Of a DNA stretch of 64,000 bases, positions 17,868 to 26,152 are shown piece by piece (within the stretch, counting starts at the first letter, position 1; each line of letters opens with the position of its first letter). The notes beneath the pieces were generated by a model that saw nothing but the letters and a program-made list of their open reading frames with translations, searched no databases and had not been told where the DNA came from. This DNA is from Candidatus Avelusimicrobium vaccinum (GTDB taxonomy: Bacteria; Elusimicrobiota; Elusimicrobia; Elusimicrobiales; Elusimicrobiaceae), in contig CADBIY010000001.1 in the NCBI GenBank assembly GCA_902794895.1, positions 62,001 to 126,000 of the forward strand, given 5' to 3'. The translations under genes were made by a program, and so were the position numbers.

Positions 17868-18251
17868 TTAATCCTTCTTTAATAATTTTTTTTCGTAATT
17901 TACGAGATTTTTTTCATACAGTTCGATTTTTTTATTCAAACGTTTCAATACGGCTTGTTGCGATTGAATGCGGAATTTTAACAATTCACGTTCTTTCAGT
18001 AACAAATTTTTGCGTTGTTGGAGAGATTTATCACCTTTACTAAATAAAGACACATATTCCGTTAGCGTTTCAATGGAAAGCCCGGCCGCCCGCATACATT
18101 TAATAAATTCAACCCAATTGCAATCCTGTTCGGTGTAATCGCGAACTCCGCTTTCCCGACGGTTTACGGGGGGAATAAGACCTATTTTTTCATAATAGCG
18201 AAGCGTATCGGCCGATATATTATATTTTTCACTTACTTGGGCAATAGTCAT
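17868..18251 (-). CDS. MerR-family transcription regulator (AdhR/NmlR-like)
   Basis: This 127-residue protein has the N-terminal winged helix (TIAQVSEKYNISADTLRYYEKIGLIPP), the second helix-turn-helix wing (GVRDYTEQDCNWVEFIKCMRAAGLSIETL) and a C-terminal coiled coil rich in Leu, Lys and Glu for dimerisation. No C-terminal metal-binding cysteines are seen; Cys in the DNA-binding half could be redox-active, which is inference. It is autoregulated, judging by the operator within its own promoter. Start follows AGGAGG. Confidence 0.88.
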   Translation of the reverse strand: MTIAQVSEKYNISADTLRYYEKIGLIPPVNRRESGVRDYTEQDCNWVEFIKCMRAAGLSIETLTEYVSLFSKGDKSLQQRKNLLLKERELLKFRIQSQQAVLKRLNKKIELYEKNLVNYEKKLLKKD

Positions 18252-18269
18252 ACAATCCTCCTAAATTAT

Positions 18270-18300
18270 ATTATATCTATTAGAGTGAACTCTAAGTCAA
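18270..18300 (-). promoter_or_regulatory. MerR-type promoter with 19-bp spacer and palindromic operator
   Basis: On the minus strand, TTGACT (18300-18295), a 19-base spacer, then TATAAT (18275-18270). The spacer holds the palindrome TTAGAGTTCACTCTAA (18295-18280; 7-bp arms and a 2-base centre). A lengthened spacer with a centred dyad is the hallmark of MerR-activated promoters, where the regulator untwists the DNA to realign the boxes. Confidence 0.88.
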
Positions 18301-18328
18301 GGCCTTGTAGAATCAGTTTATTTAAAAG

Positions 18329-18334
18329 TAAAAT
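18329..18334 (+). promoter_or_regulatory. -10 box for a leaderless start at 18341
   Basis: TAAAAT followed by exactly six bases (ATACTT) and ATG; no ribosome-binding site. Confidence 0.55.
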
Positions 18335-18340
18335 ATACTT

Positions 18341-19357
18341 ATGAAGCGTTTAGTGATTCAAGCGGTGCTGAGTTTAGTGGGAAGTATTTTTCTCTTACCG
18401 GCAGATGGGTTTGCCCAAAAAGGGATAAAGCCTTGGACGCAGTTGACACGTAAATCTACTTGGAACGGGGGATACCGGATTGTGCCCCGGGTAGATAGAC
18501 CTTTGTTGTCCAAAGGAGGGAGACTTCCGAATAAACAATCAACTGTATCGTTGCAGCGTAGGATAAGCGTAGCAATTCCCCGCCCGTTAATTTCGATAAA
18601 ACCGCTGAACGCAGGTAGCCGCTTTAAAATCGTAAATCCCGATCCTATTCGCTTAAACAGTTCGCTGCTTGCCTTGCGTGCGCAAGTCCCTTTCCCCGGA
18701 AAAGCGGAAATTGATGCTGTTATTTTTGATATGGACGGTACCTTGTTGAATTCGCTGGCGGCTTGGAAAAATTCCGCTTCTAATTTTTTGCGTTCACAAG
18801 GCATAGAACCGCCGGCCGGCCTGGATGCGGAGATGGAAAAACTTTCCCTTATGGACGGAGCCAAAATCATCAAAGAACGTTATGGGTTTTCACAATCGCC
18901 GGAAGAGATTTTAGCCATGACGTTAGCCCCTATTCATCAACATTATATTACAGATATTCAGGCAAAACCCGGAGCCTTGTTTTTGTTAAAGAAATTACAT
19001 GATCAAGGTATTAAAATCAGTGTGGCTACAGCCAGTGATAAACAACTGGCGCAACAGGCTTTTGAACGGTTAGGTATGATGCCTTATATTGATTTTATCG
19101 TCACTTGTGATGAGGTGGGGGTGGGTAAACAAAGCCCTGCAGTATATGATGCCGCGCGCCAACGGTTTGGTACTGCAAAAGAGCGTACACTAGTGGTGGA
19201 AGATGCTTTACATGCGCTTCAAACGGCTAAAAAGGCGGGTTATTTAACTGCCGCAGTGGCAGAACCCTTCCACTCTGTGGAACACGAAATAGCCATAGCA
19301 ACGGAAGGGAATTATTTTATTTCTTCTTATTTGACCGGTACGGTGTTTGCGCGCTGA
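18341..19357 (+). CDS. Exported HAD-superfamily phosphatase
   Basis: This 338-residue protein has a signal peptide (MKRLVIQAVLSLVGSIFLLPADGFAQ), about 100 residues of basic, low-complexity sequence, then a full beta-phosphoglucomutase-type HAD domain. The HAD motifs are FDMDGTLLNS (nucleophile Asp), ATASDKQ (motif II), the Lys in GVGKQSPAVY (motif III) and VVEDALHALQTA (motif IV). The nearest relatives of this HAD subtype are normally cytosolic sugar-phosphate phosphatases, so a signal peptide plus linker is unusual. The substrate is unknown. Confidence 0.78.
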   Translation: MKRLVIQAVLSLVGSIFLLPADGFAQKGIKPWTQLTRKSTWNGGYRIVPRVDRPLLSKGGRLPNKQSTVSLQRRISVAIPRPLISIKPLNAGSRFKIVNPDPIRLNSSLLALRAQVPFPGKAEIDAVIFDMDGTLLNSLAAWKNSASNFLRSQGIEPPAGLDAEMEKLSLMDGAKIIKERYGFSQSPEEILAMTLAPIHQHYITDIQAKPGALFLLKKLHDQGIKISVATASDKQLAQQAFERLGMMPYIDFIVTCDEVGVGKQSPAVYDAARQRFGTAKERTLVVEDALHALQTAKKAGYLTAAVAEPFHSVEHEIAIATEGNYFISSYLTGTVFAR

Positions 19358-19411
19358 TTCAAGAAAAGGATGAAATCTATTTAATAAGTTAGAAAAAGGA
19401 CCTTCCAGAAT

Positions 19412-19444
19412 CAAAATACCCGGCTTTTAAAGCCGGGTATTTTG
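19412..19444. terminator. Bidirectional terminator
   Basis: CAAAATACCCGGCTTT/AAAGCCGGGTATTTTG perfect stem between convergent genes. Confidence 0.85.
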
Positions 19445-19458
19445 ATGTTTAAATCGAA

Positions 19459-20082
19459 TTAAATTTCTTTGTGCATCACTTTGAGTACATTCTTTTCTTT
19501 GGCTACCGGTAAGCATTCTTGTACGCGGTAATTTTTGCGACCGGTAAGTTCCTGTAAAGCGGTTATATCTGCGTCGGTAAGTACTTCCTTATCATAAGTG
19601 GTGCGAAATTCGTATTCTAAACCACTATGTATGATTAAGTCCATAGATTCTTTTAAAATAGCCGGGCTCGTTTCTATCCCGGTAATAGCGGAATATTTTT
19701 CCAGCGGTGCTTTTAAATCCATGGCAATAAAATCTACCAGTTTTTTGTCGATTAGTTCTTTCAGTACAGCCGGGCGCGCACCGTTCGTATCTAATTTCGT
19801 GGCATAGCCCATTTCTTTTAAACGGGCCATAAACACGGGTAAATCTTCGTGCAGGGTTGGTTCCCCGCCGGAAACAACAACGCCCTCCAGCGTTCCCTGG
19901 CGGCGTTTTAAAAAAGACCAAATTTCTTCTTCGGTAACGGGTTCCGTGAACATATGCGGATAGACGAGTTCCGGGTTGTGGCAATAACGGCAGCGGAAGT
20001 TGCATCCCTGCGTAAAGATAATTGCCGCCGGACGGCCCGGAAAGTCAATCAAGGTGAATTTAACAAGTCCGCCTATTTTCAT
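19459..20082 (-). CDS. nrdG: Anaerobic RNR activating enzyme (radical SAM)
   Basis: A 207-residue radical SAM protein. CNFRCRYCHNPE is the CxxxCxxC cluster; GVVSGGEPTLHEDL is the SAM-binding GGE motif. It installs the glycyl radical on NrdD. Here its target site would be in the separate 73-residue protein encoded immediately upstream on this strand. Gene order on the minus strand is nrdD, the small radical-domain gene, then nrdG, consistent with a single unit. Confidence 0.9.
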   Translation of the reverse strand: MKIGGLVKFTLIDFPGRPAAIIFTQGCNFRCRYCHNPELVYPHMFTEPVTEEEIWSFLKRRQGTLEGVVVSGGEPTLHEDLPVFMARLKEMGYATKLDTNGARPAVLKELIDKKLVDFIAMDLKAPLEKYSAITGIETSPAILKESMDLIIHSGLEYEFRTTYDKEVLTDADITALQELTGRKNYRVQECLPVAKEKNVLKVMHKEI

Positions 20083-20106
20083 GGAATCCCGTTACTTTTT
20101 AAAATT

Positions 20107-20328
20107 TTATTTGTCGCTGGCGCAATCGCAACCGCAACCACAGCCACCTACATTCATGGTTTTGCGCATGGCGAATTCTTCTTTTTTACCTTTGTTCCAG
20201 TTTTGTACCGGGCGTAAGTAACCGACTACGCGGGAGTAAACTTCACATTTAGAACCTTTCACTTCGCTCATTTCTTTTTTAAGTTCAGAAATTTGGTTTT
20301 CTACAACTTGTTTTTCTTGTGCTGTCAT
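20107..20328 (-). CDS. Stand-alone glycyl-radical domain of anaerobic RNR
   Basis: A 73-residue protein. Residues 28-49 (CEVYSRVVGYLRPVQNWNKGK) match the C-terminal end of class III NrdD, where RVxGY holds the glycyl-radical residue; here that is Gly36. Residues 1-24 are a Glu/Lys-rich amphipathic helix (VVENQISELKKEM). The end is GGCGCGCDC, four alternating cysteines that could bind metal. Its start has its own AGGAG site, and the frame differs from the large NrdD gene, so it is a separate product and not a readthrough. It lies between nrdD and nrdG. Confidence 0.75.
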   Translation of the reverse strand: MTAQEKQVVENQISELKKEMSEVKGSKCEVYSRVVGYLRPVQNWNKGKKEEFAMRKTMNVGGCGCGCDCASDK

Positions 20329-20349
20329 TTTTTTCTTCTCCTAATTTAT

Positions 20350-20475
20350 CCTTTGGGTACGGCTTGGGTCGGTTGGCGGGAATGGGTCCGTGAAAACCCA
20401 TTGCTTTCAAGCAGTATGACTGCTTCCGTTACAACTTTTTTAGACTTTTGAGAGTCTAAAAAGGAATTTTGTTGA
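20350..20475 (-). promoter_or_regulatory. Hairpin-rich spacer between the two NrdD genes
   Basis: About 150 bases without a gene hold three stems on the minus strand: TTTTTAGACT/AGTCTAAAAA (20461-20436), AAGCAGT/ACTGCTT (near 20423-20407) and GGGT/ACCC (near 20400-20385). None is followed by a clean T-run. They may stabilise the upstream mRNA end or set the ratio of the large and small products. Confidence 0.4.
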
Positions 20476-20480
20476 AAGAA

Positions 20481-22541
20481 CTATTTACTGTACAGTTGTT
20501 CTTCCAAGAGTCTTACTTTCCGTTCCAACTCTTGCATCCGTTCGGCTTTGCATTTGGGGCATTCAAAGTGTTCGCCTTCAATGTAGCCGCATTTGGGGCA
20601 GACGCTGAACGTGGGCGTAATTGAGAAGTACGGTAAGGTATATTTCTCGCATACGGTGCGGATGAATTTCTTCATCGCATCTAAGTTTTTAATCTTTTCA
20701 CCGGTAAAGATATGCTGCACCGTTCCGCCGGTGTATTTGGATTGGATGGAGCTTTGCAGATCCAACATTTCAAATACGTCGTCCGTATAATTGACGGGCA
20801 ACTGCGAAGAGTTTGTATAGAAAGGTTGGTGGCCTTGTTTATACAGGTCTTCGTTTGCGCAGATAATATCCGGGTAGCGTTCTTTATCCAGTTTTGCAAG
20901 CCGGTAGGAAGTTCCTTCCGCCGGAGTTGCTTCTAAATTGTAATTATTGCCGGTTTCTTCCTGAAATTTGACCAGGGTTTCGCGCATAAAAGTAAGTACT
21001 TTTTCCGCAAAAGCACGTCCTTTTTCTGTTCCAATATCCGTGCCGATTAAGTTGACGGCAGCTTCGTTGAGTCCCACTAAACCAATGGTGGAGAAGTGGT
21101 TTTTCCAATATTCATTAAAGCGTTGGCGTACGGAGCGCAAGTAGAAACTCATATACGGATAGAGGTTCCCTTTGGTAAAGCGTTCAATTACTTTACGTTT
21201 GATTTCCAAACTGGTGCGTGCGACTTCCATGCGGTCTTTCAAATTCGCAAAGAATTCATCTTCGTTTTTAGATAAATATCCTAAGCGCGGTAAATTGATG
21301 GTTACCACCCCAATAGAACCCGTAAGCGGAGCCGAACCGAATAACCCGCCGCCGCGTTTTCTCAGTTCGCGGTTATCAATGCGTAAACGGCAGCACATAG
21401 AGCGGGCATCTTCAGGGTTCATATCCGAGTTAATGAAGTTGGCAAAGTACGGAATTCCGTATTTGGCCGTCATTTCCCATAACGGTTCTAATTTGGGGTT
21501 ATTCCAATCAAAATCTTTAGTGATGTTATAGGTCGGGATCGGGAAGGTAAACACGCGGCCTTTTGCATCCCCGGCGAGCATTACTTCGCAGAATGCACGG
21601 TTGAGCATGTCCATTTCTTCCTGGAATTCGCCGTAGGTTTTATCCTGTAATTTTCCGCCGATAATAACCGGTTGGTCCTTATAATAGGAAGGAACCGTTA
21701 AATCCAAGGTTAAGTTGGTAAACGGCGTTTGGAAGCCGACGCGGGTCGGCACGTTGACGTTAAACAAAAACTCCTGCAACGCTTGCTTTACTTCATCATA
21801 AGAAAGTTTATCATAGTAAATAAAAGGTGCTAAGAGCGTATCAAAATTGCTGAAAGCCTGAGCCCCGGCACTTTCTCCTTGCAATGTGTAGAAGAAGTTG
21901 ACCACTTGGCCCAAGGCGGTGCGGAAGTGTTTAGCCGGTTTACTTTCTGCTTTTCCAACGACACCGGTAAAACCGCTTAACAGTAAATCTTGCAAATCCC
22001 AACCTACACAGTAAGCACCGAGTAAGCCCAAATCGTGCAAGTGAAAATCCCCTTCCGAGTGCATCCGTTTTACATTGGCCGGATAAATTTTATTGAGCCA
22101 ATATACTTTGCTGATTTCGGAAGAAATATAATTGTTTAGCCCCTGGAGCGAATAACCCATGTTGCTGTTTTCGTTGACTTGCCAGTCAATTTTTTGCAAG
22201 TATTGGTCTACCAAGTCCACGTTAAATTTGGAAGTAATTTCGCGCATGCGGGCATGTTGGTCGCGATATAAGATATAGGCTTTAGCGGTTTTATGATAAT
22301 TGGAAGTTAATAAAACATCTTCTACAATATCTTGCACGTTTTCAACATTAGGCACTGTATCCGAGTACAGTTGTTGGATAATGTTGATGGCGCGGATGGT
22401 TAATTTTTTAGCAGTTTCTTCATCAAATTCGCCGGTTACTTCAGCCGCTTTCGAAATTGCCTTGGTAATTTTTTTAGAATCAAATTTTTGGGTAGAACCG
22501 TCCCGTTTGACGATGTGGGTAATTACTTCCGAGTTTTCCAT
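20481..22541 (-). CDS. nrdD: Anaerobic ribonucleoside-triphosphate reductase, large part lacking the radical domain
   Basis: A 686-residue class III RNR chain. The N-terminal ATP-cone (HIVKRDGSTQKFDSKKITKAI) is followed by the ten-stranded barrel with GAYCVGWDLQDLL and SMCCRLRIDNRELRKRGGG, which contain active-site cysteines. Near the end CPKCGYIEGEHFECPKCKAE gives the four zinc cysteines. In ordinary NrdD the glycyl-radical loop follows directly; here the chain instead ends in a Glu/Leu/Lys-rich helix (ELERKVRLLEEQLYSK). The radical motif is in the separate gene downstream. The start at 22541 follows GGGAAG; upstream in-frame sequence is low-complexity and not conserved. Confidence 0.9.
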   Translation of the reverse strand: MENSEVITHIVKRDGSTQKFDSKKITKAISKAAEVTGEFDEETAKKLTIRAINIIQQLYSDTVPNVENVQDIVEDVLLTSNYHKTAKAYILYRDQHARMREITSKFNVDLVDQYLQKIDWQVNENSNMGYSLQGLNNYISSEISKVYWLNKIYPANVKRMHSEGDFHLHDLGLLGAYCVGWDLQDLLLSGFTGVVGKAESKPAKHFRTALGQVVNFFYTLQGESAGAQAFSNFDTLLAPFIYYDKLSYDEVKQALQEFLFNVNVPTRVGFQTPFTNLTLDLTVPSYYKDQPVIIGGKLQDKTYGEFQEEMDMLNRAFCEVMLAGDAKGRVFTFPIPTYNITKDFDWNNPKLEPLWEMTAKYGIPYFANFINSDMNPEDARSMCCRLRIDNRELRKRGGGLFGSAPLTGSIGVVTINLPRLGYLSKNEDEFFANLKDRMEVARTSLEIKRKVIERFTKGNLYPYMSFYLRSVRQRFNEYWKNHFSTIGLVGLNEAAVNLIGTDIGTEKGRAFAEKVLTFMRETLVKFQEETGNNYNLEATPAEGTSYRLAKLDKERYPDIICANEDLYKQGHQPFYTNSSQLPVNYTDDVFEMLDLQSSIQSKYTGGTVQHIFTGEKIKNLDAMKKFIRTVCEKYTLPYFSITPTFSVCPKCGYIEGEHFECPKCKAERMQELERKVRLLEEQLYSK

Positions 22542-22999
22542 AATTAAATACTTCCCTGGTAGAATTTTCCGCAGGATAAAACACGCGGTTTTTAAATTTT
22601 GGCAAAAACAAAGAAATAATGCAAATCTAACTCGTAGCACATAAAAAAACAAAACGATATAAATTGCAAGTTTACGTCGATAAAAACAGAAAAATCTATG
22701 TTTTTAACAACTTGGTTTTATTTTTGCTTAATAATAATTATTACTAATAACAACCCTGCTGTCAACACTTTTTTGGACCCATAAAAATATGCTTAAAAAT
22801 TAAGTAAAACAAACATTAAAATTTCTTCTTGTTTAAAAGAAAAAAAGTAAAAAAATGTAAAAATAAATGGTTTCCGCCGATAGATAAATGAAGCCGTATG
22901 TCTTTTTAGACGGGAAATAAAAACTTATTTAGAAAAAGTATTGACGGAAGGAATAGAAACTGATTTAATAAAAGAAAACCAACAGGAGGGGAAAATTAT
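22542..22999. other. AT-rich intergenic region with divergent promoters
   Basis: A 458-base interval between nrdD (minus) and a small membrane protein (plus). It is very A/T-rich. Near 22727-22743 there is a TAATAATAATTATTA palindrome. A probable + strand promoter is TTGACG at 22941-22946 with TTTAAT 17 bases later. I could not place the nrdD promoter or an NrdR box with confidence. Confidence 0.4.
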
Positions 23000-23254
23000 A
23001 TGGACTTTTATCAAATTTGTACGTTAGTGGCCGTAGTTGCTTTTATAATCTTGGTAATTTATGCGGTGCGGACATTTATCCAGATTACCCATACCGCTGA
23101 AGCCGTGGAATATTTGGCGATGACTACTGCGGAAAGTGTGGAAAAAACAAAAAGTACCTTTGCACTTATGGATAATATTTCTACATTTTTGGATTCCGGA
23201 TTTTATAAAGCCGCTAAACTCGGCATGGACTTGATTAACAAATGGCATAAATAG
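23000..23254 (+). CDS. Small membrane-anchored protein, DUF948-like
   Basis: An 84-residue protein with one N-terminal membrane helix (ICTLVAVVAFIILVIYAVRTF) and an amphipathic cytoplasmic or periplasmic helix (THTAEAVEYLAMTTAESVEKTK) like the short DUF948 proteins, distantly reminiscent of chemoreceptor coiled coils. Function unknown. A strong AGGAGGGG site precedes the ATG and a good terminator follows, so it is a real monocistronic gene. Confidence 0.65.
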   Translation: MDFYQICTLVAVVAFIILVIYAVRTFIQITHTAEAVEYLAMTTAESVEKTKSTFALMDNISTFLDSGFYKAAKLGMDLINKWHK

Positions 23255-23257
23255 TTT

Positions 23258-23289
23258 AAAAAAATCCCCGGTTTTCCCGGGGATTTTTT
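23258..23289. terminator. Bidirectional terminator
   Basis: AAATCCCCGG/CCGGGGATTT stem with long A/T flanks. Confidence 0.85.
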
Positions 23290-23758
23290 AATTGAGTGCC
23301 CAGTGGGCTGCTGTTAAATACGTGGCAAAGCAGAGCCATCCCAAATAAGGTACCATCAGCCATACGGCTGCTTTGCTCTGTTTCCAGGCACAGGCGGCCA
23401 GCCAAAGTGCTTGTACCAGCATCACGATTACTACTACCAACGCCCCGGACAAGTGGTTAAGCCCAAAAAATACCGGGGTCCACATAGCATTTAGGATTAG
23501 TTGGATAAACAATAAGGCGGTTAGTTTGGCCCGCTCCTTCCAACGGTTTCCCACCAGCAAAAAGGCACTAATGCCTAGCAAAACATACAACACGCTCCAG
23601 GCAATTCCAAAAAGCGCGTTAGGCGGTGTAAATGGGGGATGGGAGAGCGTTTGGTACCATTCCATTCCACCGCGGACAAACAAACTGCCCAGCACTGCCG
23701 GAATTTGGCAGATGAGTAACCAGGCGCACAGACTGATTATTTTATGGTTGTTTTTCAT
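23288..23758 (-). CDS. tspO: TspO/MBR tryptophan-rich sensory protein
   Basis: A 156-residue, five-helix membrane protein of the TspO family, which binds porphyrins and is linked to tetrapyrrole or stress sensing. WYQTLSHPPFTPPNALFGIAW is the family signature (SHPPFTPP). Further Trp-rich segments (NAMWTPVFFG) follow. The ATG at 23758 is preferred because TATACT lies exactly six bases upstream, which implies a leaderless mRNA; the longer frame upstream has no support. Confidence 0.9.
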   Translation of the reverse strand: MKNNHKIISLCAWLLICQIPAVLGSLFVRGGMEWYQTLSHPPFTPPNALFGIAWSVLYVLLGISAFLLVGNRWKERAKLTALLFIQLILNAMWTPVFFGLNHLSGALVVVIVMLVQALWLAACAWKQSKAAVWLMVPYLGWLCFATYLTAAHWALN

Positions 23759-23764
23759 ACTTTT

Positions 23765-23770
23765 AGTATA
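23765..23770 (-). promoter_or_regulatory. -10 box for the leaderless tspO start
   Basis: On the minus strand TATACT, six bases (AAAAGT), then ATG at 23758. Confidence 0.55.
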
Positions 23771-23887
23771 AAGGGGATTGTTTCTCCGGCTAGTCAAAAA
23801 ATTAATTAGATTTCCGGCATGTACTATAAATGCGGTAAAAATGCTAAAATAATTTTAAGTATTTCTAACTGTACCCCAGAGGATTTT

Positions 23888-24265
23888 ATGGATACAAAAC
23901 TTGTTACTGAAGTTACTGCTTGGATGAAAACCACGGATTTAGCCGAATTTTGTTATGAAAAAAACGGCGATTCTATTGAAGTAAAAACACAAGAAGCACT
24001 ACCGGAACCTGCCCAGTTTTCGTGTTCTCTTACCCCGGTTTCTTCCCCGGCTATCGGTATTTATCACGCGGCCGCCAAAGGTAAAAATTTGGTGCTTGCG
24101 GAAGGTCAACCCGTCAAAGAAGGAGATCCGTTAGGCTGGGTGGAAACGGTTTCCAAAAAACATCCCATTACGTCTCCGTTAACCGGTACGTTGCGCATTG
24201 TAACCGCTAAAGAAGGCGCAGCCGTGGAATTTGGACTTCCTTTATTTTTTATTGAAAAGAAATAG
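23888..24265 (+). CDS. Biotin carboxyl carrier-like protein lacking the biotin-lysine motif
   Basis: This 125-residue AccB-type protein has the short N-terminal helical part and a C-terminal biotinyl/lipoyl hammerhead fold (SPAIGIYHAA, then VKEGDPLGWVE, then PLTGTLRIV and VEFGLPLFFIE). Where E. coli AccB has EAMKMMNQIEA, this protein reads ETVSKKHPITS: the Met-Lys-Met hairpin is missing and Ser89 occupies the modified Lys position, with two Lys one and two residues later. It may be non-biotinylated, like plant BADC proteins. It is followed after three bases by accC. A TGcTAAAAT box near 23837-23845 and a GAGG site support the start. Confidence 0.75.
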   Translation: MDTKLVTEVTAWMKTTDLAEFCYEKNGDSIEVKTQEALPEPAQFSCSLTPVSSPAIGIYHAAAKGKNLVLAEGQPVKEGDPLGWVETVSKKHPITSPLTGTLRIVTAKEGAAVEFGLPLFFIEKK

Positions 24266-24268
24266 TTT

Positions 24269-25660
24269 ATGGCTTCCAACGTTCATATTACTCCTTTTAA
24301 AAAAGTTTTAATCGCTAACCGCGGCGAAATTGCATTACGCGTTATTCGCACGCTTAAGGAAATGGGGATCGCCTCTGTAGCCATTTATGCGGAGGCAGAC
24401 CGGAACAGTTTACATGTACGCATGGCGGATGAAGCCGTGTGTATTGGCGCTTCGCCTTCCCCGCTGAGTTATCTCAATATTGATGCAATTGTAACAGCCG
24501 CTAAAATTACCGGAGCCGATGCCGTTCATCCGGGGTATGGTTTTTTATCCGAAAATGCCGATTTTGCCGAGGCGGTAACTAAGGCCGGTATCCAATTTAT
24601 TGGGCCGACCGCACAAGCCATTTCCATGTTGGGTGTTAAATCGACCGCCCGTGAAATTGCCCTTAAAGCCGGAGTGGCGGTTACGCCGGGATCAAATGGA
24701 ATTGTCGGTAAAAATTACCGGGAAGTAGCACGAAAAATTGGGTTCCCGATTATGATTAAAGCCACGTTAGGCGGCGGCGGCAAAGGGATGCGTGCCTGCT
24801 TAAAAGAAGAAGATTTGGACCGGATGATGAAGACGGCCCAAGGGGAAGCAAAGGCGAACTTTGGAGATGACCGTGTTTATTTTGAAAAACTAGTCTTAAA
24901 TCCGCGTCATATTGAAGTACAAGTTGCGGCAGACAATTACGGAAATGTAGTGGCGTTTGCCGAACGCGATTGCAGTATGCAGCGCCGCCATCAAAAGTTA
25001 GTGGAAGAATCTCCGTCCCCGTTTGTCGATACGGCCACTCGGGTTAAGTTGCAAGAAGCGGCTTGTAAGGTAGTGAAAGGAGCCCACTACCGCGGGGTTG
25101 GTACCGTGGAATTTTTAATGGCACCTACCAAAGAATTTTATTTTATGGAAGTAAATACGCGCTTGCAAGTGGAGCACCCGGTAACGGAAGAAGTAAGCGG
25201 GCAAGACTTGGTAAAAATGCAAATTCAAATTGCTCAAGGAGAACCGCTTGCAATTACGCAAAAAGAAGCGGCGAAAGTCCGCTGTCATGCCATTGAGCAC
25301 CGTATTAACGCAGAAGATAGTGAACACAATTTTGCGCCTTGTCCCGGTACGATTGAAGAGTGGATCCCTTCCGGCGGTTTGGGGGTGCGTGTAGATAGTC
25401 ACATGTATACCGGGTATACGATTCCAAGTTACTATGATAGTTTGATTGCTAAACTGATTGTAACGGCGCCGGACCGCAAGCATCTTTTAGAACGTAGCCG
25501 ACGGTGTTTGGACGAATTTGTGGTGGAAGGCGTGAAGACCACGATTCCTTTCCATAAAAAAATCGTCAATAACGCCGATTTTATACAAGGTAATATGGAT
25601 ACCGGGCTGATTGAACGTATGATGAGCGCGGAGAAAAAAGAACGTGAAAGCCAAAAGTAA
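24269..25660 (+). CDS. accC: Biotin carboxylase subunit of acyl-CoA carboxylase
   Basis: A 463-residue ATP-grasp enzyme that carboxylates biotin on a carrier protein. [17 protein letters not shown] is the N-terminal signature; [12 protein letters not shown] is the ATP-binding glycine-rich loop; [15 protein letters not shown] carries the catalytic Arg and Glu; the C-terminal HRINAED segment is normal. Length is slightly above typical AccC. The upstream gene is an AccB-like protein without a clear biotin site, and the only carboxyltransferase in the window is 30 kb away, so the true partners are uncertain. Overlaps the next gene by 17 bases. Confidence 0.93.
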   Translation: MASNVHITPFKKVLIANRGEIALRVIRTLKEMGIASVAIYAEADRNSLHVRMADEAVCIGASPSPLSYLNIDAIVTAAKITGADAVHPGYGFLSENADFAEAVTKAGIQFIGPTAQAISMLGVKSTAREIALKAGVAVTPGSNGIVGKNYREVARKIGFPIMIKATLGGGGKGMRACLKEEDLDRMMKTAQGEAKANFGDDRVYFEKLVLNPRHIEVQVAADNYGNVVAFAERDCSMQRRHQKLVEESPSPFVDTATRVKLQEAACKVVKGAHYRGVGTVEFLMAPTKEFYFMEVNTRLQVEHPVTEEVSGQDLVKMQIQIAQGEPLAITQKEAAKVRCHAIEHRINAEDSEHNFAPCPGTIEEWIPSGGLGVRVDSHMYTGYTIPSYYDSLIAKLIVTAPDRKHLLERSRRCLDEFVVEGVKTTIPFHKKIVNNADFIQGNMDTGLIERMMSAEKKERESQK

Positions 25661-26108
25661 AATTTTAGGTCCGCTTCAACTTAAAAAGTGGGTGCAAGCC
25701 CAACGCAAAGCGGGCAAGAAAATTGTTTTTACAAACGGGTGTTTTGATATTTTACATGCCGGGCACGTCAGTGTGCTTGAATTTTCGCGTTCTAAAGGAG
25801 ATGTATTAGTGGTGGGGTTAAACAGCGACGCTTCCGTGCGCCGACTAAAAGGACCCACCCGCCCGGTCAACTCGCAGGCCGACCGTGCACTGGTATTAGC
25901 CGCCTTGGAAAGTGTGTCGGCTGTATGTATTTTTAAGGAAGATACGCCGTATCATTTAATTAAAACGGTGTGCCCGGATGTATTGGTAAAAGGCGGAGAT
26001 TATAAACCGAGTGAAATTGTCGGGCGTGAATTTGCAAAAAAAGTAGTTCGCTTTGCATTACTCAAAGGGCGTTCTACAACAAACATTATTAAAAAAGTAA
26101 GTAAGTAA
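25644..26108 (+). CDS. rfaE2: D-glycero-beta-D-manno-heptose 1-phosphate adenylyltransferase
   Basis: A 154-residue cytidylyltransferase-like nucleotidyltransferase, corresponding to the C-terminal domain of E. coli Hld[14 protein letters not shown] holds the HxGH motif; the end [11 protein letters not shown] is the ISTT-type signature. It makes ADP-heptose for the LPS inner core, or the ADP-heptose innate-immune signal. It overlaps accC by 17 bases. Presence implies an outer membrane with heptose-containing glycolipid. Confidence 0.9.
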   Translation: MKAKSKILGPLQLKKWVQAQRKAGKKIVFTNGCFDILHAGHVSVLEFSRSKGDVLVVGLNSDASVRRLKGPTRPVNSQADRALVLAALESVSAVCIFKEDTPYHLIKTVCPDVLVKGGDYKPSEIVGREFAKKVVRFALLKGRSTTNIIKKVSK

Positions 26109-26152
26109 ACTGCGCGGCCAGGAGCCAAGCAGAATTGCTGTGCGAGGGAGAT

